Part shown: positions 1-8,066 of the stretch, one piece after another
Layout: each line of letters begins with the position of its first letter
How positions within the stretch are numbered: the first letter of the stretch is position 1
Made by a program: the position numbers and the translations under genes
Source: an uncultured Clostridium sp.
GTDB lineage: Bacteria > Bacillota > Clostridia > TANB77 > CAG-508
Direction: 5' to 3'
Assembly: GCA_900556975.1 (NCBI GenBank)
Contig: USQZ01000003.1
Location: 1-64,000, forward strand
Length of the DNA stretch: 64,000 nt
Notes under the pieces: generated by a model
What the model was told of the DNA's origin: nothing
The model's database searches: none
Seen by the model: only the letters and a program-made list of their open reading frames with translations

Positions 1-150
1 GGACCAAACGAACGAAGTGAGTTCGATTGAAGCATTCTACCCGGTTTGAAAATAATAAAATGTCAATTAAGATGTTACTTACATCTAATTGACATTTTAT
101 TATTTTCAAAATTCAAGGAATGCGACAGCAAGGTGTGAAAAAATTTTGAT
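1..150 (+). repeat. Family B hairpin repeat, copy 1 (left end outside window)
   Basis: This sequence matches, with high identity, the reverse complement of 47486-47639 and the core of 55210-55354. Shared blocks are GACCAAACGAACGAAGTGAG, CGATTGAAGC and GCGACAGCAAGGTGTGA. GCATTC (33-38) pairs with GAATGC (118-123) and closes a central hairpin. Here the inner hairpin is a perfect stem of about 30 bp (about 45-107). The copy lies just 3' of the minus-strand gene ending at 204. Its outer flank on the left is cut off by the window edge, so its terminal inverted repeat cannot be checked. Confidence 0.8.
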
Positions 151-203
151 ATGCATTTTCCTTTTGATTTTATATTAAATATTTTTTAATTTAATTCTGA
201 TTT

Positions 204-1523
204 TTATTTTTCTCTATTTTTTTCATACCATATATCTGATAATCTTATTGATTTAGTTTGACTACTATCTTTTCCTATTTGTATAGCGTCTAATCTTATC
301 TTTTCATTTTCTAAACGTCTTTCTAATAATGACATAAACATTTGATCATCTTCATCTGAAACTTTATTTTCTATTTTTTCTTTAATCATACTTCCAATTT
401 GTCTTAAAGCTATTTCTCTTTTCTTAGAACGTGCTGCTTGAGAAATTAAAGTTTCTCCTCCTTCAAATGTCATTCTAGATATGTTACTATCACATAAATC
501 TATAGCTTGTTTGAATTTTTCTTGTGATGCTAGATTATCTACTACTACTCTAAATGCTTGACTTGATGGGATTTTTTCTGGAAATTCGCTTAATACTTGC
601 ATACTATTTTTTACATCTTTTATACGATAATCATTTCCTTGTTCTGATAATAGAGTCCTTATTTGTATTGCGATTTGTCTTTCATATTGTTGTTCACTTA
701 GGGCTACTCTTCCATTTGTAGCTTTTTTAGCTTCTTCTACTCTTTTATGTGCTTCTTTTAAAATAGTTTGTTGAGCTTCTTGCATGTTTATCGTTCCTTC
801 TGCTATATCTATAACAATTCCTCTAATTTCAGGTGAAACATTGTTTCTCATTTCATATTGCATAACTTTTGAGTTTATAGTTGTTATTTTATTTTCTATC
901 CTTCCTTTTATATTTGAAATTAGTAAATTCTCTCTTGCCATTTCTGGAGTAATTTTTTTCTTTAATTCTATCAATTCCTTAATATCAGATGTTTTCTTAG
1001 CTTTTTCTTCTATTAATTGAGAATATCTTTTTTCAACTCTCCTTTTTCTTAAGTAAAACTCTCGCGCACCTTTTTCGCCTCTTTTTTTAGATATGTTTTT
1101 AAATTCATCTCTGTCAATCATTTTCTTTATTTCTTCAGTTTGTTCTAGAGTGGAATTTGTTGTATCTAATATTTTTAATTCTTTTAACATAACGTTTAAA
1201 ATGGCTTTTCTATTAAAATCTGACATATTTTCTATGTTTTCTTGTTCTCTTTTTAAGTAATCGATTACTTCTTGAACATTTTTTTCCTCTTGAGGTGTTG
1301 GCTCCATTGAAGCTACATTTCCATCGTTAGAATCATATGAATAATATTGATTAAAATATTTTACTCTTATTTTATTCATTTTGCTTTCTCTACTTAAAAA
1401 TGTTTTTTTTGCCTCTGTATCAATTACTTTTTTTATTTCATCAATTGGGACATTAAACTCAAATGCTATTAATTCTGGATCACATCCATATTTCACTAAT
1501 TCTATAATTTCTTCTTTGTTCAT
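204..1523 (-). CDS. Unknown helical, charged cytoplasmic protein (439 aa)
   Basis: I do not recognise the family. The protein has no signal peptide or membrane segment. The first 35 residues (EEIIELVKYGCDPELIAFEF) resemble a short helix-turn-helix-like unit. Residues about 75-290 are rich in K, E, R and Q and look strongly helical, probably coiled coil. The C-terminal third contains a TPR-like stretch (FKQAIDLCDS). The start ATG at 1523 is preceded by TTAGGAG at good spacing, so the gene is very likely real. It lies downstream of the acidic-repeat gene but is separated from it by a terminator. Its 3' side runs into the family B repeat. Function unknown; a structural or scaffold role is only a guess. 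Confidence 0.75.
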   Translation of the reverse strand: MNKEEIIELVKYGCDPELIAFEFNVPIDEIKKVIDTEAKKTFLSRESKMNKIRVKYFNQYYSYDSNDGNVASMEPTPQEEKNVQEVIDYLKREQENIENMSDFNRKAILNVMLKELKILDTTNSTLEQTEEIKKMIDRDEFKNISKKRGEKGAREFYLRKRRVEKRYSQLIEEKAKKTSDIKELIELKKKITPEMARENLLISNIKGRIENKITTINSKVMQYEMRNNVSPEIRGIVIDIAEGTINMQEAQQTILKEAHKRVEEAKKATNGRVALSEQQYERQIAIQIRTLLSEQGNDYRIKDVKNSMQVLSEFPEKIPSSQAFRVVVDNLASQEKFKQAIDLCDSNISRMTFEGGETLISQAARSKKREIALRQIGSMIKEKIENKVSDEDDQMFMSLLERRLENEKIRLDAIQIGKDSSQTKSIRLSDIWYEKNREK

Positions 1524-1591
1524 CTATTTTCTCCTAACTATTTTCAAGACTATATCACATTTTTCCTTATTTTTCAATACTTTACATAACA

Positions 1592-1626
1592 AAAGCAGCC
1601 TAAAATGTGTAATTTTAGGCTGCTTT
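1592..1626 (-). terminator. Rho-independent terminator of the acidic-repeat gene
   Basis: A perfect 15-bp stem (AAAGCAGCCTAAAAT against ATTTTAGGCTGCTTT) with a 5-nt loop lies 20 bases past the stop of the gene ending at 1646. It could terminate in both directions. Confidence 0.85.
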
Positions 1627-1645
1627 GGGTGCTACAAAACTAATA

Positions 1646-3385
1646 TTATTTTATTTTTGCTATTTCTTCTGGTGTCATTATGATTTCTCTGAGCTCTGTC
1701 AGAAAACTCTCAATACGCACTCTGAAGTTTGGGTCTTTTGTATAATACCTCTGCACAAATTTCTGAAGCATCTTAGACCACTGCAGTAATCTCATTTTTT
1801 CGTATAATGCCATGCTTTTTTCTACTTTTATTACTGGCACTTTTGTAAAGATTTGTTCTGAAAGGGTAATGAAGTTCGGATCGGCTACGAGGCTGATGTC
1901 TTCCATTATTTCCAGGACTTCTTTTATACGAAAAGCCATTGGATTACTTTTATTGATGGCTAAGAACTGCTGCTCTTTCTTAGAAACATTTTCGATTCTG
2001 TATTTGTCTGTTGAAATGATTTTGGGCATACATTTAAATATTCCGGACCAATACTCATCGAAAGTTTCTTTAGTTTCTGCTTCAGAAGTTACTTCCGGTT
2101 CTGGCTCAGGTTTGGGTTCTTCCTCAGCTTCCGTTTTTGGCTTTTCCAGCTCTGGTTTAGATTTAGGTTCTACATCGGATTTTGCTTCAGGAACTTCTTC
2201 TGATTCCATCTTAGGTTCAGGTTCTTCCTCGGCTTTTGCTTCGGGAACTTCTTCTGATTCCATCTTAGGTTCAGGTTCTTCCTCAGCTTTTGCTTCAGGA
2301 ACTACTTTCGGTTCTGACTCAAGTTCAGGTTCTTCCTCGGCTTTTGCTTCAGAAACTACTTTCGGTTCTGACTCAGGTTCAGAGTTTTCCTTAGCTTTTG
2401 AGTTTACTTCAATCATTAACTCCTTTATTAATTTAAGGAAAACTAATAAAGTAAGATTAAACCGCTCCTTTACTGCTTTAGAAATCAATACTTTTGTATT
2501 AGTATTGAACTCTGCCTTTTTGCAAAGATTTTGTGAACTGCGTTTTATGATATTTTCAATACAAAACCAGCTCATTTTTTGTGTTTCAGCAACAGCTTTT
2601 ATCAGTTCCTCAAAGGCATTTCTTATTCTGCTGTCTGAAATCTGAATATAATCAGCTAATTTTCCAGAAAACTCTTCTAAGTTTTCAGATTCTTCGTATA
2701 GCTTTTCAGCATACTCTTTTGAAAACTCTTCCAAGCTCGTTTCTTCAGCTGATTTTTCCTTTGCTTTTCCCTCAGACGTTGCTTTCGGTTCTGAATCAGG
2801 CTCATGTTTTTCTTCAGCTTTTGCTTCAGGAATCACTTCCTGTTCTTGTTCAAATTCAAGTCCTTCCTCAACTTCTGCTTCTGGAATCACTTCCTGTTCT
2901 TGTTCAAGTTCAAGTCCTTCCTCAACTTCTGCTTCTGGAATCACTTCCTGTTCTGCCTCAGGTTCAGTTTCTTCCGCTTCCGCTCCTGCTTCAGCATTTG
3001 CATCAGTATCATCTTCTGAATCAGATTCAGTTTCTTCCTTCTTGGCTTTCGACTCGTTTTCTGCTTCTGTTTCTGAACCTGTTACATGTTCGTTTTCACC
3101 TGCTTTGACTTTAGCTTCAATTTCTTTCTCTGGCTTATTCTTTGGCTCTGCATGATTCTCAATAATGAATTTTTTAACAGTTCCACAGCCTAAGATTTTT
3201 GGAGCAAACTTCTCGGTAAGTTCAACATCGTAGAACTCGATTTTTAATTCATTTTCATCAAATGAAATTAAAAAATCGTTTCCTGTCCGCTTTGACAACT
3301 GTTCAGATAACAGCGATTCAAATAACTTGTCAATTCTTGCTTCAGCAGCTGAAAATACTATCAATGTTGCTTTGAATGTAAACAT
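1646..3385 (-). CDS. Acidic repeat protein of unknown function (579 aa)
   Basis: There are three globular-looking parts separated by Glu/Pro/Ala-rich linkers. They are an N-terminal alpha/beta-like segment (residues 1-78, MFTFKATLIVFSAAEARID), a central helical domain (about 215-325), and a C-terminal helical domain of about 135 residues (from TFDEYWSGIFKCMP). The linkers are built from an 18-residue unit of the type EEEPEPKMESEEVPEAKA, repeated with a 54-nt DNA period in two separate arrays. There is no signal peptide or membrane segment. The ATG is preceded by AGGAGG. Base and codon use is visibly richer in G+C than in the neighbours, suggesting transfer or a different selective regime. The large Ser-rich open frames on the opposite strand are shadows of the repeats. 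No family recognised. Confidence 0.75.
   Translation of the reverse strand: MFTFKATLIVFSAAEARIDKLFESLLSEQLSKRTGNDFLISFDENELKIEFYDVELTEKFAPKILGCGTVKKFIIENHAEPKNKPEKEIEAKVKAGENEHVTGSETEAENESKAKKEETESDSEDDTDANAEAGAEAEETEPEAEQEVIPEAEVEEGLELEQEQEVIPEAEVEEGLEFEQEQEVIPEAKAEEKHEPDSEPKATSEGKAKEKSAEETSLEEFSKEYAEKLYEESENLEEFSGKLADYIQISDSRIRNAFEELIKAVAETQKMSWFCIENIIKRSSQNLCKKAEFNTNTKVLISKAVKERFNLTLLVFLKLIKELMIEVNSKAKENSEPESEPKVVSEAKAEEEPELESEPKVVPEAKAEEEPEPKMESEEVPEAKAEEEPEPKMESEEVPEAKSDVEPKSKPELEKPKTEAEEEPKPEPEPEVTSEAETKETFDEYWSGIFKCMPKIISTDKYRIENVSKKEQQFLAINKSNPMAFRIKEVLEIMEDISLVADPNFITLSEQIFTKVPVIKVEKSMALYEKMRLLQWSKMLQKFVQRYYTKDPNFRVRIESFLTELREIIMTPEEIAKIK
2190..2405 (-). repeat. In-gene tandem array of 54-nt units (about 4 copies)
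   Basis: Units begin near 2190, 2244, 2298 and 2352, exactly 54 nt apart, and encode the 18-residue acidic unit. The last copy is the most diverged. Confidence 0.85.
2829..2990 (-). repeat. In-gene tandem array of 54-nt units (3 copies)
   Basis: The string GGAATCACTTCCTGTTC recurs at 2829, 2883 and 2937 (plus-strand reading). The first two units are nearly identical, and the period is the same as in the array at 2190. Confidence 0.9.
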
Positions 3386-3644
3386 AATCTACCTCCTGTT
3401 TTTGCGCGCTAACAGTTACAGCAATTACAATAGTTACATTATAATATTAGTTTTATCCCTCCTTTTATTTAGCATAGATACACTTAAATTAAACATTTTT
3501 ATTAAAAACATATTTTTATTTAAGCCATTGCTAAATATGAATTTATTTTGGCGTATACCAAGTCTTTTTTATTATACTATGCTTTTGCTCATTTTTCAAG
3601 GAAAACACGTATTTTAAAAACTTTTTATGTAAATTCTTTTGTGT
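3386..3644. other. Gene-free leader region of the acidic-repeat gene
   Basis: No open frame with a ribosome binding site is seen. On the minus strand there is a TATAAT near 3440 that could be a -10 box, but no convincing -35 box at 17 bases. Confidence 0.4.
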
Positions 3645-3750
3645 ATAGAATAAAAGCGGACTATTTATAACATTTATACTGATTATAGCATTTTAAAGTC
3701 CGCGTCTTTGTTCGCGCGTGAAATTTGCAAAGTAAATTTCTGTGTATTAT
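3645..3750 (+). repeat. Family A structured intergenic repeat, copy 1
   Basis: This is a 105-bp sequence shared with 7965-8056, 36016-36124 and 57121-57228. It starts with AAAAGCGGACT, whose GCGGACT pairs with AGTCCGC 40 bases later. It continues with TCTTTGTTCGCGC and a second palindrome (AAATTTGC / G-AAATTT type). It lies between two minus-strand genes, 3' of the DnaB-like gene. Confidence 0.85.
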
Positions 3751-3823
3751 TTTTCACAATAAGAACTTTAGCACTATATTAAGAAATTATAATTTGTTCT
3801 TCAAATTTTTCTATAATATAAGA

Positions 3824-3862
3824 AAACAATCTAAACTAACTTTAATTTAGTTTAGATTGTTT
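3824..3862 (-). terminator. Terminator of the murT-gatD-DnaB-like operon
   Basis: A 15-bp stem (AAACAATCTAAACTA against TAGTTTAGATTGTTT) lies 5 bases beyond the stop at 3867 and ends in a T-rich tract. Confidence 0.85.
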
Positions 3863-3866
3863 AATT

Positions 3867-5642
3867 TTAATTTGTATTTAAATCATTATATTTTTCTTTT
3901 AATTTTACATATCCTAATTCGTGCCATTCATTATATGCTAAATTTAGTCTGAATAATAATTTAGGTTTTGCACCAGCTCTGTTCTTATCAATTACGGCAA
4001 CATAGTACCTTACATCTGGATCTTCGAAAACTTCTAAATCAGTACATGTTGTAAATCTATCTGAATCTGAATATTCATAATCACCTAAATGATTTCTTTG
4101 AATTTGTTTAAACAATGTTAAAGAATCGAATACTTCTTTTATTGTCTTACTAACAGATAAATCATTGATTGTTAAATTTATTGGCAATGTAGTGTTTTCA
4201 GATAACTGAATTGATGCTCCTATAAAGATATTAAATTTTTGAGCTAATTCAGATAATAATGTAGCTGTTTTCTTTAGCTCATTAGCATCTCCTATGTTAT
4301 TTACATCTGATTTTAAAGTATCGTAAAATACATATTCAATTCCATCTTTGTACATATAGTTAGAAATTACTTCATGTAAATCATTATTTGTGTATTCTGT
4401 TAAGTGGACAAAGTATACTGAATTATTTACCTGCTCGTTTAACCATTTTGTAACTTCCATGATCTGATTAAATTCTGTTGAGATTGATGGAAGTCTTTTT
4501 ACAAATTGTTCTTGTGTTTCGTTGTCAAGTTTCTTTATAAATCCTTGTTCATCAAGTAGTACTTCTTTTGGGTTATCAGCCTTAAACTTAAACTCTAATA
4601 GCTCACTTTCATTTTTTATCAATTTTTGTTTATGAAACTTCTGGATTTCAGGGTTATTTATTATTGTTGTTAATAGACATAGTCTCATTTTGTCTTCTGT
4701 CATTTCGTTTGATACTACTAAAACTTTCTTTTTATGTCTAAACGCTATGTTACACGCTAAGTTCACTGTAAATCTACTCTTACCAGCGTTTGAAGGCATA
4801 GCATATGTCATTATTTCTCCTTTTCTAAAGCCTTTGAAAACTTTAGTCATTATTGGAAAAGGAAGTGGTACACCTTCTCTTAATTCGTTTTTATCATCTA
4901 ACCAAAAAGCTGCAATATCGTTATTTAATACTGATTGACTTAATCTGTTTGTTACATTAATTTGTTTGATTGCTGCTTCGACTTCGTCTGCTGACATTTC
5001 TTTATATTTTACATAGCTTTTAATTTCAAATATTTTTTCTTGTATTTTTTTGGTTGGCGCTTGTATATAACTTCTTTTTAATATGAATAATTTCTTTAAT
5101 TCCCTGTAAATCATTTCAAAATCATATTTTTGGTCAAGTGGAGCAGATTGCATTGCAACTTTTAAATCATATAATTCTGCAATTGCTTTTGGAAAGTTAA
5201 ATCCTTCTTTTAATTGTGGTGGTGCTTGTTTTTCACCTTCTTTAAAGATTACACTTTTATACAAGTTTAATATGATTTCACTAGAAAAATAACATAAATT
5301 TTTCTCGAAGTAATATTTTGAAATTGCATTGGGATTACCATATAATAATGCAATATATATTATTTCTAGCGTTAGATTGTCTAATTCCTTCGGATATAAT
5401 GGTTCTGTTGGTTCATCAGATGAGCTGTTCATTTGCTCTATTCTTTTTTCTCTAGCATCAAGAATATTTATTTCACCTTGCAGTTGATAAATGAATTCGT
5501 CTTTATCAAATTCATTTTTCATATTTTCTTCTTCTTTTTTTAATCTTTCTGCTTCCATTTGGGCTTTGCCCTTATTTAAAATTCTGTTTAAATTCTTCTC
5601 TAACTGTTTGTACTGACTGTTTTCTTCTGTTATCACTTTCAT
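3867..5642 (-). CDS. DnaB-like / RecA-fold ATPase (591 aa)
   Basis: The C-terminal half resembles the ATPase core of replicative DnaB helicases. It has a P-loop-like AMPSNAGKSRF (about residue 280), followed by KVLVVSNEMTEDK, a Walker B-like EYVFYDTL, and a late IDKNRAG. The first Gly of the usual G-x4-GKS/T is Ala, as in phage-type DnaB relatives written RPSMGKT. The N-terminal 200 residues are helical and do not look like the classical DnaB N domain. AGGAGG sits only one base before the ATG at 5642; a GTG at 5636 would have ideal spacing and may be the true start. It follows gatD by about 20 bases, so it is probably co-transcribed with murT-gatD. Helicase activity is inferred; it may instead be a mobile-element or accessory ATPase. 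Confidence 0.75.
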   Translation of the reverse strand: MKVITEENSQYKQLEKNLNRILNKGKAQMEAERLKKEEENMKNEFDKDEFIYQLQGEINILDAREKRIEQMNSSSDEPTEPLYPKELDNLTLEIIYIALLYGNPNAISKYYFEKNLCYFSSEIILNLYKSVIFKEGEKQAPPQLKEGFNFPKAIAELYDLKVAMQSAPLDQKYDFEMIYRELKKLFILKRSYIQAPTKKIQEKIFEIKSYVKYKEMSADEVEAAIKQINVTNRLSQSVLNNDIAAFWLDDKNELREGVPLPFPIMTKVFKGFRKGEIMTYAMPSNAGKSRFTVNLACNIAFRHKKKVLVVSNEMTEDKMRLCLLTTIINNPEIQKFHKQKLIKNESELLEFKFKADNPKEVLLDEQGFIKKLDNETQEQFVKRLPSISTEFNQIMEVTKWLNEQVNNSVYFVHLTEYTNNDLHEVISNYMYKDGIEYVFYDTLKSDVNNIGDANELKKTATLLSELAQKFNIFIGASIQLSENTTLPINLTINDLSVSKTIKEVFDSLTLFKQIQRNHLGDYEYSDSDRFTTCTDLEVFEDPDVRYYVAVIDKNRAGAKPKLLFRLNLAYNEWHELGYVKLKEKYNDLNTN

Positions 5643-5661
5643 ACCTCCTATCTTTTGTACT

Positions 5662-6408
5662 TTAATTATTATCTAAAAATCTTTTTGTTAATTGTTCTCT
5701 GCATTTTTCTTCAAATTCGTCGTTCATTTTTGAAAGTTCTACATCTTCATTATATTTTCTTTTTAATGCATATTTTATTATGTGGTCTGCTATTTCTGGA
5801 TTTTTTGAAAGAAGTGGCCCATGCAAATATGTAGCAATTACATTTTTTCTCATGAATCCTTCCATTAAATCTCCAAATTTATTTCCATTTCCATATAGTA
5901 CTGTTCCAAAATTATCCTGTGTATCATATGTTTGTCCACCATGATTTTCGAATCCAATTACTTTAGTTTCTTTTCCGTCTATCATTGCTTCTATTACTAT
6001 GTTTCCTATACATCTTTTCTTTCTGTCTTCTATTGCTTCAGTATAATAATCAAATATTTCAAGTCCTGGAATTATGTTTCCTTCAACCCCTTTGTAGTAT
6101 TTTCCAAATAATTGGTATGAGCCGCATATTAGTAAGAAGAAGACTCCTTCATCAACAGCTTTTTTTATTTGATCTTTATACTTAATTAAGTCTTCTGATA
6201 ATATTTTTTGTTCATTGTCTGCGCCACCACCTGAAAACACAATATCATATGATGAAAAATCTGGTGCTTCATCGTCTATTGAATATGTGTCTACAGTGCA
6301 TTTTATGCCACGTTGTTCTATTCTGTATTTTAATACTTTAATATTTCCTATATCTCCATATAAATCTAATATATCTGGATATAGGTACAATATTTTAATC
6401 TCTTTCAT
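5662..6408 (-). CDS. gatD: Lipid II isoglutaminyl synthase, glutaminase subunit GatD
   Basis: This is a class I (CobB/CobQ-like) glutamine amidotransferase that supplies ammonia to MurT for amidation of D-Glu in lipid II. Visible features are the nucleophile region LLICGSYQL (Cys about residue 95), GFENHGGQTY, and the catalytic-His region IATYLHGPL (His about 196). Length (248 aa) fits the family. I place the start at the ATG at 6408, with GAGGG about 5 bases upstream. A GTG at 6420 opens the same frame but would use the SD itself as codons. The gene overlaps the end of murT by 14 bases, which implies translational coupling and one complex. The usual third acid residue was not assigned. Confidence 0.93.
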   Translation of the reverse strand: MKEIKILYLYPDILDLYGDIGNIKVLKYRIEQRGIKCTVDTYSIDDEAPDFSSYDIVFSGGGADNEQKILSEDLIKYKDQIKKAVDEGVFFLLICGSYQLFGKYYKGVEGNIIPGLEIFDYYTEAIEDRKKRCIGNIVIEAMIDGKETKVIGFENHGGQTYDTQDNFGTVLYGNGNKFGDLMEGFMRKNVIATYLHGPLLSKNPEIADHIIKYALKRKYNEDVELSKMNDEFEEKCREQLTKRFLDNN

Positions 6409-7741
6409 GGTTTCCCTCACTTTTTTCTTTGAATTTTATTAATTCATGTCTTGTTGGTTGTACTGATGTATAGTTTGTTATTACGTATTTTTTTCCTTGT
6501 GTTTCATATAAGTGATTAACTGCTTCTTCTATTGTTGTACAAGGTATAATTTTTTCTGCTGGGTATCCACTAACCTTTATTCTTATTGCTATATCATATG
6601 GTCTTGTCCCTGCTGTTATTATTCTGTCAACATTTTCTAAATCTTCAAAATTTATATCCCAAATCCATGATACGTCTTTACCGTCTGCTATATTATCATT
6701 TAGTACAAATAATAATTCTTTGTTATTCTTATCTTCTTTTAATAAACGTAAGCTAACGTTTGCACCTGTAGGATTTTTTGCAAGATTTATTATTGTTTCA
6801 CAATTGTTTATTTCCATTTTTTCTAGTCTTCCGTTATTAAGTACGAATTTTTCAATTGTTTCTTTTACTGATTTTTCTTTAATTTTAAATAATTTAGCTA
6901 CTGTTGTTGCAGCTGCAATATTGTAAATTGCATAAATATTATTAAATTGTGTTTTGTATTCTTGATCATTAATTTTAAATGTTTTGTTTTCTAAATCTAC
7001 ATCTGTTATTTCGTTATATATCTCATTTTCTCCATAGTTGCACTTTGGACATTTGAATTTTCCGATATGGGCATATTGATAATATTCATATTGCAAACGT
7101 GTATTGCAGAAAGGGCAGAACTTTCCTTCGCCTGCTTCTTTTAACTCATTTGTAGCATATTTGTATTTATCAACTCTGAAATAATAAACGTTTTTATTGT
7201 TTTTATTTGCTTTTCCTAGTCTGCTTACATTTGGATCGTCTGCATTTAATACTAACTTTCCTTTATATTTTTCTAGGAATTTTTTATTTTTTAGTATAAT
7301 AGTTTCAACTTCGCCAGCTCTATCTAATTGATCTCTAAAGAAATCTAGTATTACTAAGCAATCTAAAGGAATCATTTTATATAAGATTGGAACATAACTT
7401 TCGTCTGTTTCAAATACAAAATAATCCGCCTTAACTTTTCCTGATAATGTACAATTTTTTATTAAAACTGATAATATTCCTGTTTCCATGTTGTTTCCTT
7501 CAGCATTTGTTATTATTGTTTTTCCACTATCAGTAAGAATTTTACCTATCATGTTGTTTGTCATTGTTTTTCCGTTAGTTCCTGTTGTCGCTATTACTTT
7601 TCCTTCAAGTTTCAAATATTTAAATATATTTGGATTTAACTTGTATGCAACTTTTCCTGGTAAATTTCCACCTTTTTTTCCAAATACTTTTAATATTATA
7701 CAAATTATTTTAGTTATTAATATTGTAAAAAAATTTCTCAT
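6395..7741 (-). CDS. murT: Lipid II isoglutaminyl synthase, Mur-ligase subunit MurT
   Basis: This ATP-dependent Mur ligase family enzyme converts the alpha-carboxyl of D-glutamate in lipid II to the amide, using ammonia from GatD. The N-terminus carries a hydrophobic segment, then the ATP loop ATTGTNGKT (residues 51-59). The central domain contains the four-cysteine zinc ribbon characteristic of MurT (CPFC at 209-212, CPKC at 231-234). The C-terminal DUF1727 region follows (YVITNYTSVQPTR). At 448 aa it is full length. AGAGGAAAATAA precedes the ATG. A decayed inverted copy of bases 7416-7472 of this gene lies upstream at 7876-7932, so a long leader reading through it would contain a segment antisense to the coding region. 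Confidence 0.95.
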   Translation of the reverse strand: MRNFFTILITKIICIILKVFGKKGGNLPGKVAYKLNPNIFKYLKLEGKVIATTGTNGKTMTNNMIGKILTDSGKTIITNAEGNNMETGILSVLIKNCTLSGKVKADYFVFETDESYVPILYKMIPLDCLVILDFFRDQLDRAGEVETIILKNKKFLEKYKGKLVLNADDPNVSRLGKANKNNKNVYYFRVDKYKYATNELKEAGEGKFCPFCNTRLQYEYYQYAHIGKFKCPKCNYGENEIYNEITDVDLENKTFKINDQEYKTQFNNIYAIYNIAAATTVAKLFKIKEKSVKETIEKFVLNNGRLEKMEINNCETIINLAKNPTGANVSLRLLKEDKNNKELLFVLNDNIADGKDVSWIWDINFEDLENVDRIITAGTRPYDIAIRIKVSGYPAEKIIPCTTIEEAVNHLYETQGKKYVITNYTSVQPTRHELIKFKEKSEGNHERD

Positions 7742-7875
7742 TTATTTTCCTCTTATATTATTATATATATTTTTCAAATTACTATTAAATTATATTTCTA
7801 ATGTCTTTTCATGTCAATGGAAACAACGGTTTTAAATTTATCTTTGTGATAGATTTTTGTATTGAATTTTCTGCA

Positions 7876-7965
7876 ATCAGTTTTTATAAGGAATTGTATG
7901 TTATCAAGAAAAGTTAAAACGGATTACATTGTTATTATTGTAGAAAAGCTTTATATTTTACCTAT
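7876..7965 (+). pseudogene. Inverted, decayed fragment of murT
   Basis: Read on the plus strand, bases 7876-7932 match the murT coding strand (minus strand 7472-7416) at 47 of 57 positions by my hand alignment. In the translated frame CMLSRKVKTDY stands against CTLSGKVKADYF of MurT. Similarity fades towards 7965. There is no ribosome binding site and no rest of the gene. It is therefore a small inverted duplication, not a gene. Confidence 0.7.
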
Positions 7966-8056
7966 AATAGAACAAAAGCGGACTATTTATAACATTTTTA
8001 AGTCCGCATCTTTTGTTCATGTGCTAAATTTGTTTTACAAATTCTGTGCATTTTTT
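7965..8056 (+). repeat. Family A structured intergenic repeat, copy 2 (shortened)
   Basis: It has the same AAAAGCGGACTATTTATAAC start and AAGTCCGC arm as copy 1, but about 18 bases of the loop (the second TATAAC-like unit) are missing. The second palindrome is degraded. It lies directly 3' of spoVFB. Confidence 0.85.
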
Positions 8057-8066
8057 TAATCTTATT

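Noticed and set aside
2190..2990. Possible CRISPR array from regular direct repeats
   Set aside because: The repeats are in frame, contiguous, without unique spacers, and no cas gene is present.
1812..3108. Long Ser- and Leu-rich open frames on the plus strand
   Set aside because: They are the complement of the 54-nt acidic repeats, have no ribosome binding sites and mirror the period of the real gene.
7862..8059. 65-codon open frame on the plus strand as a gene
   Set aside because: It is the decayed inverted murT fragment running into a family A repeat; no ribosome binding site.
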